DNA from: Paractinoplanes maris
GTDB taxonomy: Bacteria > Actinomycetota > Actinomycetes > Mycobacteriales > Micromonosporaceae
Direction: 5' to 3'
Length of the DNA stretch: 64,000 nucleotides
Assembly (NCBI RefSeq): GCF_023544465.1
Contig: NZ_JALPVL010000012.1
Span: forward strand, 306,498 to 370,497
Positions 52,097 to 60,254 of the stretch are shown one piece after another. Below the pieces are notes generated by a model, which ran no database searches, was not told the DNA's origin, and was given only the letters and a program-made list of their open reading frames with translations. Within the stretch, counting starts at the first letter, position 1. Every line of letters starts with the position of its first letter. Both the position numbers and the translations under genes were made by a program.

Positions 52097-55000
52097 GTGA
52101 CCACCCTCGAGCAGACGTCGCTGTGGGCCCACTTCTCGTCCTGCGCCGACGAGAAGCAACGGTTGATGGTGCGAGCCCTCGTCGACGAGCTCGAACCGCT
52201 CCTCGGCCGCATCGTGGAGACCTTCCCGACGTACACCCTGCACGACGGGAATCACGCGCTCAACGTCATCCGGCACATGGGCAGCCTCCTGGGCGCCCAG
52301 GTGCAGCACCTCGATCCGCTGGAAGCGGCGTTTCTCATCCTGTCGGCCTACAGCCACGACGTCGGCATGCTCTTCCACCCGGACGAGTTGGAGGGCCTGC
52401 GCGGCGAGTCGAAGTTCGACCACTTCCTCAAGTTGCATCCGAGTGCCTACATCGAGCTCAAGGAGAACGGCGACGTCCTCACCCCCGGAGTCGCCGAGTG
52501 GTACTGCCGCTGGCGGCACGCCGACCGGGTCTTCGTGCACCTCAACGCCATACCGGACGAGCGGTTCCTGTGGGGAGTGGTGTCGATCCGGGACATGCTC
52601 GGCGAGGTCTGCCGATCGCACAACGCCGACGCCTCCGTGCTCAAGAGCGACGAGGACTTCCCCATCGACTACCTGGGCCGGGCCGACCTGAAGTTCTGTG
52701 CCGTACTGCTGCGGCTGGCCGACATCCTCGACTTCGACCGGTCCCGCAGCCCGGAGTCGGTCTTTCGCTTTCTCGGCCTGGAGCACGCCACCGGCCGGCA
52801 GCTGAAGACCAGCCTGGGGCAGTGGCAGAAACACTTCGCCTCGGACGGGTTCGTCTTCCCGGACAGCCGGCCGGTCGACTATCCGATCACCCTCATCGCC
52901 GCGCCGGACAACCCGACCGTCGACCACGACATCCGTGAGTTCCTCGACGTCATGGAGCGGGAGTTCAAGGAATGCCTGGCCGTACGCCGGTCCTGCTCGC
53001 CGAAGTGGCGCGACCTGGCGCTGCCGCTGGCGGTCGACCGCGGACAGATCCATCCGCGGGGGTACCGCTACGGCAACTACCGGTTCGAGCTCGACCGCGC
53101 CCAGGTGCTGCGCCTGTTCATGGGCGACAACCTGTACGAGAGCGACCACACCTTCGTACGGGAGCTCCTGCAGAACGCGATCGACACGAGCCGGCACCGC
53201 GAGCACTTCGAGAACGCCCAGGGCAGCCCGGACTTCCGGGCCGAGCCGATCCAGGTCCGCGACTGGCGGGACGCGGCCGGGCGCCGGTGGATCCGGATCG
53301 ACGACTTCGGTATGGGCATGAACGAGCGCATCCTGGAGGACTACTTCCTCGCTGTCGGCAAGTCCTTCTACCGCTCACCCGACTTCAAGGCCGAGATGCT
53401 GCGATACAGCCGGCCCGGCCAGGACTCGTTCGAGCCGATCAGCCGGTTCGGAATCGGAGTGCTGAGCTGCTTCATGGTGGCCGACCGGGTGGAGGTGTCG
53501 ACGCGCCGGTGTGCGGCGGACGGGACCGAGACGGCCGCAGCCCTCAGGTTGTCGCTGAATGGGCTCGAGTCGTACTACACACTTCAAGCGGAGCCGCTGC
53601 GACCGCAGGCCTTGCCCGGCCCGGAGGGCGGCGAGACGGGATACCGGCGCGAGCCGGGCACGTCGATTGCCCTGCGGATGGATGACCAGCGGCAGGAGCC
53701 CGGACCGGTACGTGGCCTCGTCACCCAGTACATACTCGGCTCGCCCGTCGACATCCTGGTCAACGGCGAACCGTGCGGCCCCTCACACGATGAGTTGGCC
53801 GGCACTCCCTGGCGCGACGTCCCGGTGTATTTGCCCACGTCGCCGATCGGTCGGGTGGATCTGGCCCGGAGCGGTACGGATGACCCCGGCGGCCCCGTGA
53901 TCAAGATCGTGCCGCTCGACCTCACGGCCCACTCGCCCGACCCTCGCCTCGGCGGCCAGATGATCCTGATCGGCTTCCGGGGATGGTATTCCGGGTCGAT
54001 TTCGCCGGCCAACTTCAGTGCGGGGTATCTGGAATACAAGCAGGATTCCGTACTTCCGTACGACGTCAGAAGCAGTGGCTCGCGTGACCGCAGAATCCGG
54101 GTCGATCTTCGCCGATGGATTGCCGATCAGTCGTGGGACATGCGGGAGATCTTCCGAGATGGCCTCGCCCTGACGCACAACGGGATCCGGTTGCCGTCAG
54201 TGGCGCGCTGGAGGGGGAAGATGGACGAAATAGACGACCAGATCGTCGATGCGGGTTTGCCCTTCTTCGGCGCGTCGGACACATCCACATCTGATGATGA
54301 ACCGGAGGAAGGTGCCCGCATCGACTGGGAACCTTACTTCGCGAGTGTCGAAAGCATGAAGCCCGAAGCTCTTGATGAATGGCGAGGACTCGGCCGCGAG
54401 CCGGTCGAGTGGGATGTACCAGGTCTAACTTGGCAGGCAGTCAACGAGCACTACTTCCGAACACAGTACAACCGATATAATATTAGCGGGGAACCCCACA
54501 GGAAAACCTTGGGATTGGAGAGCTTCTACAAATGGGCTTGGGCAGTCCGAGCAGGAGTTGTCACTCTGCGCGACCAGCTGCATCCACGGCTTTCCGTGTC
54601 GCGTGATCTGATTGTCAGCTGGCCGTGGAATCTGATGTCCAGCCTGATGCTGGCTTATCTTCGGGCCTTACAGGATTCGAATGAAGTATGTGCGGAGTCC
54701 GTTCTCTCAGCCGGTGGCGAGATGTTCGACGACGGCAACGCGGGATTCATCGAGAACGGCGTCATGCGAACGATCACCGGGGACCCGAATATGCACTGTG
54801 CGGGAGGATGGCTGGACCAGCCGGTGCTGATGACGCACGCCTTCTCGGCCCCGCCGAAAGAATTCGCTCGGGTGAGCACCGGTCGGCGGCTGTCACTCGA
54901 GTCTCTTAAAGCGCAACTGTCCGGCCGCGGGGAGGGCGAACGCATACTCGTCTCAGCTCCTCCGCTGGAGGAGATCCGCGGGCTTTTGATAAATGAGCTC

Positions 55001-55471
55001 CATGCGTCTTTCCTGACAGTCGTCGCGGCGGCGGTGCTGCAACTCGGTTGTCGCTTTCGCGTGATCTCACCAGCCGTTGCCGACACGTATGGCGCATATG
55101 CCAGATCGGTGAGATACGAGGTGGTGGACGGCGAGCCGCTGACCCACCCGGCGCTGGACCGGTATCCGCCGTTGATCTTTGTTGAGTACGAGGCCTGCGA
55201 CCTGCTGCGCCGGGGAGGCGACGGCTTGAACATCGAGCACCCGATGTCCCGGCGGCTGCTCGACGCCACTGAGGGGCTGCTCACCTCGGCCCGCAGTCAG
55301 CACGCGACGATCCTGCGCGAGCTGACGCGCAATTTTTCTATGCTCAGCGCCGACACGGCCCGCGAAAGCGTCGCCGAGGTCAACCGGGTGCTCGAGCAAC
55401 TCCGGGCCCGTGGGTTCACACCCAGCCCGCCCCCCGATCTCCACCTGTCGGTGGAGGACCTGGGCCTCTGA
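52097..55471 (+). CDS. HD-domain/Hsp90-like GHKL ATPase fusion protein (conflict-system candidate)
   Basis: A 1124-residue protein. Residues ~30-260 hold an HD-type metal site: His49 in HDGNH, His87-Asp88 in YSHDVG and Asp209 in LADILDFD, so all expected ligands are present. Residues ~340-530 are a GHKL ATPase of Hsp90 type: N-box E356-LLQ-N360-AI-D363, G1 box IDDFGMGM (D403-x-G-x-G), G2 FGIGVLSCFMVADRVEVST (451 on) and G3 GTS (521). The rest (~530-1124) is an unrecognised region with a hydrophobic late segment and C-terminal helices. I recall HD-CE plus Hsp90-like ATPase proteins in predicted biological conflict. GTG at 52097 has GGAGAG 3 nt upstream; GTG 52076 is an alternative. The last third has rare codons and an in-frame TTA (residue 858). 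Confidence 0.85.
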   Translation: MTTLEQTSLWAHFSSCADEKQRLMVRALVDELEPLLGRIVETFPTYTLHDGNHALNVIRHMGSLLGAQVQHLDPLEAAFLILSAYSHDVGMLFHPDELEGLRGESKFDHFLKLHPSAYIELKENGDVLTPGVAEWYCRWRHADRVFVHLNAIPDERFLWGVVSIRDMLGEVCRSHNADASVLKSDEDFPIDYLGRADLKFCAVLLRLADILDFDRSRSPESVFRFLGLEHATGRQLKTSLGQWQKHFASDGFVFPDSRPVDYPITLIAAPDNPTVDHDIREFLDVMEREFKECLAVRRSCSPKWRDLALPLAVDRGQIHPRGYRYGNYRFELDRAQVLRLFMGDNLYESDHTFVRELLQNAIDTSRHREHFENAQGSPDFRAEPIQVRDWRDAAGRRWIRIDDFGMGMNERILEDYFLAVGKSFYRSPDFKAEMLRYSRPGQDSFEPISRFGIGVLSCFMVADRVEVSTRRCAADGTETAAALRLSLNGLESYYTLQAEPLRPQALPGPEGGETGYRREPGTSIALRMDDQRQEPGPVRGLVTQYILGSPVDILVNGEPCGPSHDELAGTPWRDVPVYLPTSPIGRVDLARSGTDDPGGPVIKIVPLDLTAHSPDPRLGGQMILIGFRGWYSGSISPANFSAGYLEYKQDSVLPYDVRSSGSRDRRIRVDLRRWIADQSWDMREIFRDGLALTHNGIRLPSVARWRGKMDEIDDQIVDAGLPFFGASDTSTSDDEPEEGARIDWEPYFASVESMKPEALDEWRGLGREPVEWDVPGLTWQAVNEHYFRTQYNRYNISGEPHRKTLGLESFYKWAWAVRAGVVTLRDQLHPRLSVSRDLIVSWPWNLMSSLMLAYLRALQDSNEVCAESVLSAGGEMFDDGNAGFIENGVMRTITGDPNMHCAGGWLDQPVLMTHAFSAPPKEFARVSTGRRLSLESLKAQLSGRGEGERILVSAPPLEEIRGLLINELHASFLTVVAAAVLQLGCRFRVISPAVADTYGAYARSVRYEVVDGEPLTHPALDRYPPLIFVEYEACDLLRRGGDGLNIEHPMSRRLLDATEGLLTSARSQHATILRELTRNFSMLSADTARESVAEVNRVLEQLRARGFTPSPPPDLHLSVEDLGL

Positions 55472-55478
55472 CGTGGAA

Positions 55479-55513
55479 GGGGCAAGGTTTGCGCTCTGCG
55501 CGAACCTTGCCCC
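55479..55513. terminator. strong bidirectional hairpin terminator
   Basis: GGGGCAAGGTT (55479-55489) pairs perfectly with AACCTTGCCCC (55503-55513), with an inner GCGC/GCGC stem. It lies between the end of the HD-GHKL gene (plus) and the 3' end of tRNA-Gly (minus), so it can end both transcripts. Confidence 0.85.
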
Positions 55514-55525
55514 TGCACTGCGTCG

Positions 55526-55596
55526 AGCGGGCGACGAGAATCGAACTCGCGTAGTCAGTTTGGAAGACTGAAGCTCTACCATTGAGCTACGCCCGC
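55526..55596 (-). tRNA. tRNA-Gly (anticodon UCC)
   Basis: Acceptor GCGGGCG/CGCCCGC, D-arm GCTC/GAGC, anticodon stem TCAGT/ACTGA with loop CTTCCAA (anticodon TCC), and T-arm CGAG/CTCG with TTCGATT. It is 71 nt and reads GGA/GGG. Confidence 0.93.
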
Positions 55597-55727
55597 AACG
55601 GCCCCGCTCAAGACGGGGTCGCGGGGACAGCTTACTGAATCACTCCCCGTCCACGCGAACCGGATTCCCCACCAGGTGACTCCAGCGCACGCGCGGGGAA
55701 GCGGACCGCATACACTGGCCGTCGCCA

Positions 55728-55801
55728 CGGGGTGTGGCGCAGCTTGGTAGCGCACTCGCTTTGGGAGCGAGGGGCCGTGGGTTCAAATCCCGCCACCCCG
55801 A
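55728..55801 (+). tRNA. tRNA-Pro (anticodon UGG)
   Basis: Acceptor CGGGGTG/CACCCCG, D-arm GCGC/GCGC, anticodon stem CTCGC/GCGAG with loop TTTGGGA (anticodon TGG), T-arm GTGGG/CCCGC with one weak pair. Length 74 nt, discriminator A. It lies 38 bp before the tig start codon and may share its promoter. Confidence 0.95.
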
Positions 55802-55839
55802 CTGACAACAACTATTCGGCAGCAACAAGGAGTACGCCT

Positions 55840-57189
55840 GTGAAGAGCACCGTCGAGACTCTGAGCCCGACTCGGGTGAAGCTCGCCATCGAGGTGCCGT
55901 TCGACGAGCTCAAGCCGAGCCTGCAGAAGGCGTACCGGGAGATCGGCGCGCAGGTGCAGGTGCCGGGCTTCCGTCGCGGCAAGATCCCGGCCGCGGTCAT
56001 CGACCAGCGGGTGGGGCGCGGCGCGGTTCTGAACGAGGCCGTCCAGGAGGCGATTCCGCAGCAGATCCTGGCCGCCGTGCGTGAGCACGACGTCAAGACG
56101 CTGGGTCGTCCCGAGGTCGAGATCACCGAGTTCGGCGACAACGAGCCTCTGAAGTTCACCGCTGAGGTCGACGTCCGTCCCGAGATCACCGTTCCCGACC
56201 TCAAGACGATCTCCGTGACCGTCCCGGCCGTCGAGATCGGTGACAACGAGATCGACGAGCAGATCAACGGTCTGCGCGAGCGTTTCGCCACGCTGAAGTC
56301 GGTTGACCGGCCGGCCGCCGAGGGTGACTACGTGCAGCTCGACCTGAAGGCGACCGTCGACGGTGTGGAGGTGCCGGGCGGCTCGGCGACCAACATCTCG
56401 CACGAGGTGGGCAGCAAGCAGTTGCTCCCGGGCCTCGACGAGGTTCTGGTCGGTCTGGTGGCCGGCTCCGACGCCAACTTCACCACGCAGCTCGTGGGCG
56501 GCGACTTCGCCGGCCGTGACGCCGAGGTCGAGGTGACGGTTCGCAGCGTCAAGGACAAGCAGCTGCCCGAGGTCGACGACGAGTTCGCCCAGATGGCCAG
56601 CGAGTTCGACACGCTCGAGGAGCTGCGCGGCGACCTGCGCGAGCGGCTCTCCAAGGTCAAGAAGGTCGAGCAGATCTACGCGGCCCGTGACGAGGCGCTC
56701 AAGCAGCTCGTCGAGGCGGCCGACATCCCGGCTCCCGACGGCGTCGTCAAGGACGAGGTCGAGGGTCGCAAGCAGGCGATGACCGACCAGCTGGAGCGGA
56801 TCGGCGCGACCCTGCAGGATTACCTCAGCTCGGAGGACAAGACCGAGGAGCAGATCGACGAGGAGCTGACGGAGGCCGCCCAGGAGGGTGTCCGCATCCA
56901 GTTGCTGCTCGACACGATCGCCGACGCCGAGGACGTTCAGGTCTCGGACGACGAGTTCGGCCACGAGATCGTGCACCGGGCGCAGCGCGCTCAGATGCAG
57001 CCTCAGCAGTATTACGACCAGCTCGTGCAGTCGGGCGCGGCCGCCGCGGTCTTCGGCGACGTGCGCCGGGGCAAGGCGCTGGCCTCGGTGATGGAGCAGG
57101 TCGAGATGAAGGACAGCGAGGGCACCGTGCTGACCCTCGACGACCTGCGCGCCGCCGGCGAGGACGAGCACGCCGGTCACAACCACTGA
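55840..57189 (+). CDS. tig: trigger factor
   Basis: A 449-residue ribosome-bound chaperone. The N-terminal ribosome-binding tail has GFRRGKIPAAVIDQRVGRGAV (signature GFRxGKxP, near 45). The PPIase domain (~150-245) begins GDYVQLDLKATVDG and has the FKBP-like strand order. The C-terminal helical arms extend to residue 430, and the tail ends in a His-rich HAGHNH. GTG at 55840 with AAGGAG 7 nt upstream; an in-frame upstream reading runs into tRNA-Pro. A terminator hairpin follows. Confidence 0.96.
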   Translation: MKSTVETLSPTRVKLAIEVPFDELKPSLQKAYREIGAQVQVPGFRRGKIPAAVIDQRVGRGAVLNEAVQEAIPQQILAAVREHDVKTLGRPEVEITEFGDNEPLKFTAEVDVRPEITVPDLKTISVTVPAVEIGDNEIDEQINGLRERFATLKSVDRPAAEGDYVQLDLKATVDGVEVPGGSATNISHEVGSKQLLPGLDEVLVGLVAGSDANFTTQLVGGDFAGRDAEVEVTVRSVKDKQLPEVDDEFAQMASEFDTLEELRGDLRERLSKVKKVEQIYAARDEALKQLVEAADIPAPDGVVKDEVEGRKQAMTDQLERIGATLQDYLSSEDKTEEQIDEELTEAAQEGVRIQLLLDTIADAEDVQVSDDEFGHEIVHRAQRAQMQPQQYYDQLVQSGAAAAVFGDVRRGKALASVMEQVEMKDSEGTVLTLDDLRAAGEDEHAGHNH

Positions 57190-57203
57190 GCTTCGACAGT
57201 CGG

Positions 57204-57237
57204 CGGGAGCCGTCGCCTTTGCGGGCGGCGGCTCCCG
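57204..57237 (+). terminator. 14-bp hairpin after tig
   Basis: CGGGAGCCGTCGCC (57204-57217) pairs with GGCGGCGGCTCCCG (57224-57237), one G-U pair, 6-nt loop. Lies 14 bp after the tig stop, no U-tract. Likely terminator separating tig from clpP1P2. Confidence 0.8.
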
Positions 57238-57254
57238 GCGTTTCCGCCGGGGGC

Positions 57255-57272
57255 GTGCGCTGTCAGCGAACA
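57255..57272 (-). promoter_or_regulatory. ClgR-type activator box upstream of clpP1
   Basis: On the minus strand it reads TGTTCGCTGACAGCGCAC. This matches GTTCGC-N5-GCG and the core CGCYNANRGCG that I recall for ClgR in Streptomyces and Corynebacterium. It lies about 57 bp upstream of the likely clpP1 transcription start. Confidence 0.75.
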
Positions 57273-57309
57273 CCTGCCCGAGCGGGAAGCTGATGCGCAT
57301 TCGACCGGT

Positions 57310-57315
57310 TAGGTT
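57310..57315 (+). promoter_or_regulatory. -10 element for clpP1
   Basis: TAGGTT, 63 bp before the clpP1 ATG. It has the TAGGNT form seen in the rRNA promoters of this window. The ClgR box is placed correctly for activation upstream of it. No strong -35 box, as expected for an activated promoter. Confidence 0.6.
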
Positions 57316-57378
57316 GGTCGTACGACGGACAACTTGCCGGCCGCCACTGGCCGACACAGTCAGCTTCGAAGGGCTGCC

Positions 57379-58008
57379 ATGACCGATCTTCATCTCCCCG
57401 CGAGCCCTCTGCTCCGCGGTGATTCCCTCAGTGGCAACCTCGACGACTCGGTCTTCAACCGCCTGCTGCGTGAGCGCATCATCTTCCTCGGCAGCGAGGT
57501 TTCCGACTCGGTGGCCAACCGCATCTGCGCGCAGCTGCTGCTGCTTTCCGCCGAGGACCCTGAGCGCGACATCAACCTCTGGATCAACTCGCCCGGTGGC
57601 TCGGTCTACTCGGGCATGGCGATCTACGACACGATGCAGTTCATCGAGAACGACGTTCAGACCGTCGCGATGGGCATGGCGGCGTCGATGGGGCAGTTGC
57701 TGCTCTGCGCCGGCGCCCCCGGTAAGCGTTTCTCGCTGCCGCACGCGCGGATCATGATGCACCAGCCGTCCGGCGGCATGGGCGGCACGGCCGCCGACAT
57801 CGCCATCCAGGCCGAGCAGATGCTCTACACCAAGCGCATGTTCCAGGAGCGGGTCGCTTTCCACACCGGCCAGACCCAGGAGCAGATCGAGCAAGACTCC
57901 GACCGTGACCGTTGGTTCACGGCTCAGGAGGCCGTTGACTATGGCTTCATCGACAAGGTGATCACCGGGGCCACTCAGGTTCCCGAGGGCGCCGGCACGC
58001 TGAACTGA
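57379..58008 (+). CDS. clpP1: ClpP1 proteolytic subunit
   Basis: A 209-residue serine peptidase, subunit of the ClpP1P2 double ring. It has INSPGGSVYSGMAIYDTM, catalytic Ser in MGMAASMGQLLL (near 96), catalytic His in HARIMMHQPSGG (near 121) and Asp in SDRDRWF. ATG at 57379 is chosen; its upstream in-frame extension has no homology. The two clpP genes are in tandem with 11 bp between them, as in other actinobacteria, where both paralogues are needed for activity. Confidence 0.96.
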   Translation: MTDLHLPASPLLRGDSLSGNLDDSVFNRLLRERIIFLGSEVSDSVANRICAQLLLLSAEDPERDINLWINSPGGSVYSGMAIYDTMQFIENDVQTVAMGMAASMGQLLLCAGAPGKRFSLPHARIMMHQPSGGMGGTAADIAIQAEQMLYTKRMFQERVAFHTGQTQEQIEQDSDRDRWFTAQEAVDYGFIDKVITGATQVPEGAGTLN

Positions 58009-58019
58009 GGAGCTGAACT

Positions 58020-58685
58020 ATGACTGACCTGACCTTGCCCTCTGGGTTCGCGCCGGTGCACAACCGCTACGTGCTCCCCTCCTTCGTCGAGCGTTCTTCG
58101 AACGGGATGATGAAGGAGACGAACCCGTACAACAAGATGTTCGAGGACCGGATCATCTTCCTCGGCGTGCAGGTGGACGACGCGTCGGCCAACGACGTGA
58201 TGGCCCAGCTGCTGACGCTGGAGAGCTCCGACCCGGACCGCGACATCCTGATGTACATCAACTCGCCCGGTGGCTCCTTCACCGCCATGACGGCGATCTA
58301 CGACACCATGCAGTACGTCCGTCCGGACATCTCGACGGTCTGCCTCGGCCAGGCTGCCAGCGCGGCCGCGGTCCTGCTGGCCGGTGGTACGGCGGGCAAG
58401 CGCATGGCGCTGCCGAACTCTCGGGTGCTGATCCACCAGCCGGCCACCGAAGGCGGTTACGGCCAGGGCTCGGACATCGAGATCCAGGCGCGGGAGATCC
58501 TCCGCATGCGCAGCCAGATGGAGCAGATGATCTCGCGGCACACCGGCCGTTCGGTCGAGCAGGTCCGCAAGGACGTCGACCGCGACAAGATCATGACGGC
58601 CGACGAGGCCAAGGAGTACGGCGTCGTCGATGTCGTCCTGGCGAGCCGTAAGAAGAGCCTGCAGTCGGTGGGCTCGGGCAGCTGA
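58020..58685 (+). CDS. clpP2: ClpP2 proteolytic subunit
   Basis: A 221-residue partner of ClpP1 that forms the other ring. It has a propeptide-like N-terminus (about 20-30 residues), INSPGGSFTAMTAIYDTM, catalytic Ser in GQAASAAAVLL (near 110), catalytic His in SRVLIHQPATEG, and Asp in KDVDRDKIM. The hydrophobic pocket and handle region resemble mycobacterial ClpP2, which docks ClpX or ClpC1. A terminator hairpin follows, so clpX has its own promoter or partial read-through. Confidence 0.96.
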   Translation: MTDLTLPSGFAPVHNRYVLPSFVERSSNGMMKETNPYNKMFEDRIIFLGVQVDDASANDVMAQLLTLESSDPDRDILMYINSPGGSFTAMTAIYDTMQYVRPDISTVCLGQAASAAAVLLAGGTAGKRMALPNSRVLIHQPATEGGYGQGSDIEIQAREILRMRSQMEQMISRHTGRSVEQVRKDVDRDKIMTADEAKEYGVVDVVLASRKKSLQSVGSGS

Positions 58686-58694
58686 GGCATCATG

Positions 58695-58737
58695 GTCAGA
58701 GGCCGGCCGGGACGTTCAGGACTGGCTGACCTCTGAC
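58695..58737 (+). terminator. hairpin between clpP2 and clpX
   Basis: GTCAGAGG (58695-58702) pairs perfectly with CCTCTGAC (58730-58737), with weaker internal pairing, and a CGTTTTG run follows some 10 bp later. Lies 10 bp after the clpP2 stop. It makes full clpP1P2-clpX co-transcription less likely. Confidence 0.6.
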
Positions 58738-58896
58738 ACGCCCGTTTTGGGGGGTCGGAGAACCGCACCTTTACGGGTAACGTCGTGCATGCAGCCTCAG
58801 TTACGCGGTTCGGCAGACGATGAGATGGCAACGAGGCAATCAAGTCCTCGGATCTGGGTTGGCAGCAGCTGACCGATGAGCTCAAGGAGAACGTAG

Positions 58897-60186
58897 GTGG
58901 CACGGATCGGCGACGGCGGCGACCTACTGAAGTGCTCCTTCTGTGGGAAGTCCCAGAAGCAGGTCAAAAAGCTCATCGCGGGCCCTGGGGTCTACATCTG
59001 CGACGAGTGCATTGACCTCTGCAACGAGATCATCGAGGAGGAGCTGGCCGAGACCGGCGAGGTGAAGTGGGAAGAGCTTCCCAAGCCGATGGAGATCTGC
59101 CAGTTCCTCGATCAGTATGTGGTGGGCCAGGAGCAGGCCAAGAAGGCGCTCTCGGTCGCTGTCTACAACCACTACAAGCGCATCCAGGCCGAGTCGAGCG
59201 GCGCGCCCGGCGGAGGCAGCGACGTCGAGGTCGCCAAGTCCAACATCATGCTCATCGGTCCCACCGGCTGCGGTAAGACGCACTTGGCGCAGACGCTGGC
59301 CCGCATGCTCAACGTGCCGTTCGCGATCGCGGACGCCACGGCGCTCACCGAGGCCGGCTATGTGGGTGAGGATGTGGAAAACATCCTGCTCAAGCTGATC
59401 CAGGCGGCCGACTACGACGTGAAGCGGGCCGAGCAGGGCATCATCTACATCGACGAGGTCGACAAGATCGCTCGCAAGAGTGAGAACCCGTCGATCACCC
59501 GCGACGTCTCCGGTGAGGGCGTCCAGCAGGCCCTCCTCAAGATCCTCGAGGGCACGGTGGCCAACGTTCCGCCTCAGGGCGGCCGTAAGCACCCCCACCA
59601 GGAGTTCATCCAGATCGACACCACCAATGTGCTGTTCATCGTCGGCGGCGCGTTCGCCGGCCTGGACCGCATCATCGAGTCCCGCGTGGGCCACGGCGGT
59701 GTCGGTTTCGGGGCGCACCTGCGCTCGATCTCCGAGCGGAACACGGACGACATCTTCAGCCGCGTGATGCCCGAGGACATGCTGAAGTTCGGCCTGATCC
59801 CCGAGTTCATCGGCCGTCTCCCCGTGATCACCACGGTCCGTAACCTCGACCGCGAGGCCCTGATCAAGATCCTGACGGAGCCTCGCAACGCCTACGTGAA
59901 GCAGTACCAGCGCCTGTTCGAGCTGGACGGCGTCGAGCTGGAGTTCGACTCCGGCGCTCTCGAGGCGATCGCCGACCAGGCCATGCTCCGTGGCACCGGC
60001 GCCCGTGGCCTCCGCGCCATCATGGAGGAAGTCCTGCAGTCCGTGATGTTCGAGGTCCCGAGCAACCCCGACGCCGCCCGGGTGGTCATCAACCGCGAGG
60101 TCGTGCTGGAGAACGTCAACCCGACGATCGTCCCGCGCGAGTTCGTCGGCCGCCGTCGTCGCGAGCGCGAGGAAAAGTCCGCCTGA
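58897..60186 (+). CDS. clpX: ClpX ATPase
   Basis: A 429-residue AAA+ unfoldase feeding ClpP1P2. The zinc-binding N-domain has CSFCGK...CDECIDLC (four Cys, residues 10-38). Walker A is IGPTGCGKTHLAQT (near 121), Walker B IIYIDEVDKI, pore loop GYVGEDVENI, and RKH loop QGGRKHPHQEF. The ClpP-docking IGF-type loop falls near residues 265-280 and was not resolved. GTG start with AAGGAG upstream. Neighbouring clpP and tig support the call. Confidence 0.97.
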   Translation: MARIGDGGDLLKCSFCGKSQKQVKKLIAGPGVYICDECIDLCNEIIEEELAETGEVKWEELPKPMEICQFLDQYVVGQEQAKKALSVAVYNHYKRIQAESSGAPGGGSDVEVAKSNIMLIGPTGCGKTHLAQTLARMLNVPFAIADATALTEAGYVGEDVENILLKLIQAADYDVKRAEQGIIYIDEVDKIARKSENPSITRDVSGEGVQQALLKILEGTVANVPPQGGRKHPHQEFIQIDTTNVLFIVGGAFAGLDRIIESRVGHGGVGFGAHLRSISERNTDDIFSRVMPEDMLKFGLIPEFIGRLPVITTVRNLDREALIKILTEPRNAYVKQYQRLFELDGVELEFDSGALEAIADQAMLRGTGARGLRAIMEEVLQSVMFEVPSNPDAARVVINREVVLENVNPTIVPREFVGRRRREREEKSA

Positions 60187-60195
60187 CCCGATTCG

Positions 60196-60238
60196 AGCCG
60201 TCGCCGTCGTCCCTCCGGGTGCGACGGTGGCGGCTTTT
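60196..60238 (+). terminator. intrinsic terminator after clpX
   Basis: AGCCGTCGCCGTCG (60196-60209) pairs with CGACGGTGGCGGCT (60222-60235), two G-U pairs, followed by TTTT. It sits 10 bp after the clpX stop, and may also act on the convergent padR transcript. Confidence 0.88.
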
Positions 60239-60254
60239 CCGCGTACGAGTGTCG

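Noticed and set aside
52097..55471. Interpretation as an ordinary Hsp90 (HtpG) chaperone
   Set aside because: The HD domain precedes the ATPase, the length is far above HtpG, and no HtpG middle/C-terminal motifs are visible.
55526..55801. Integration (att) site at the tRNA pair
   Set aside because: No direct repeat of either tRNA 3' end and no integrase gene were seen in the window.
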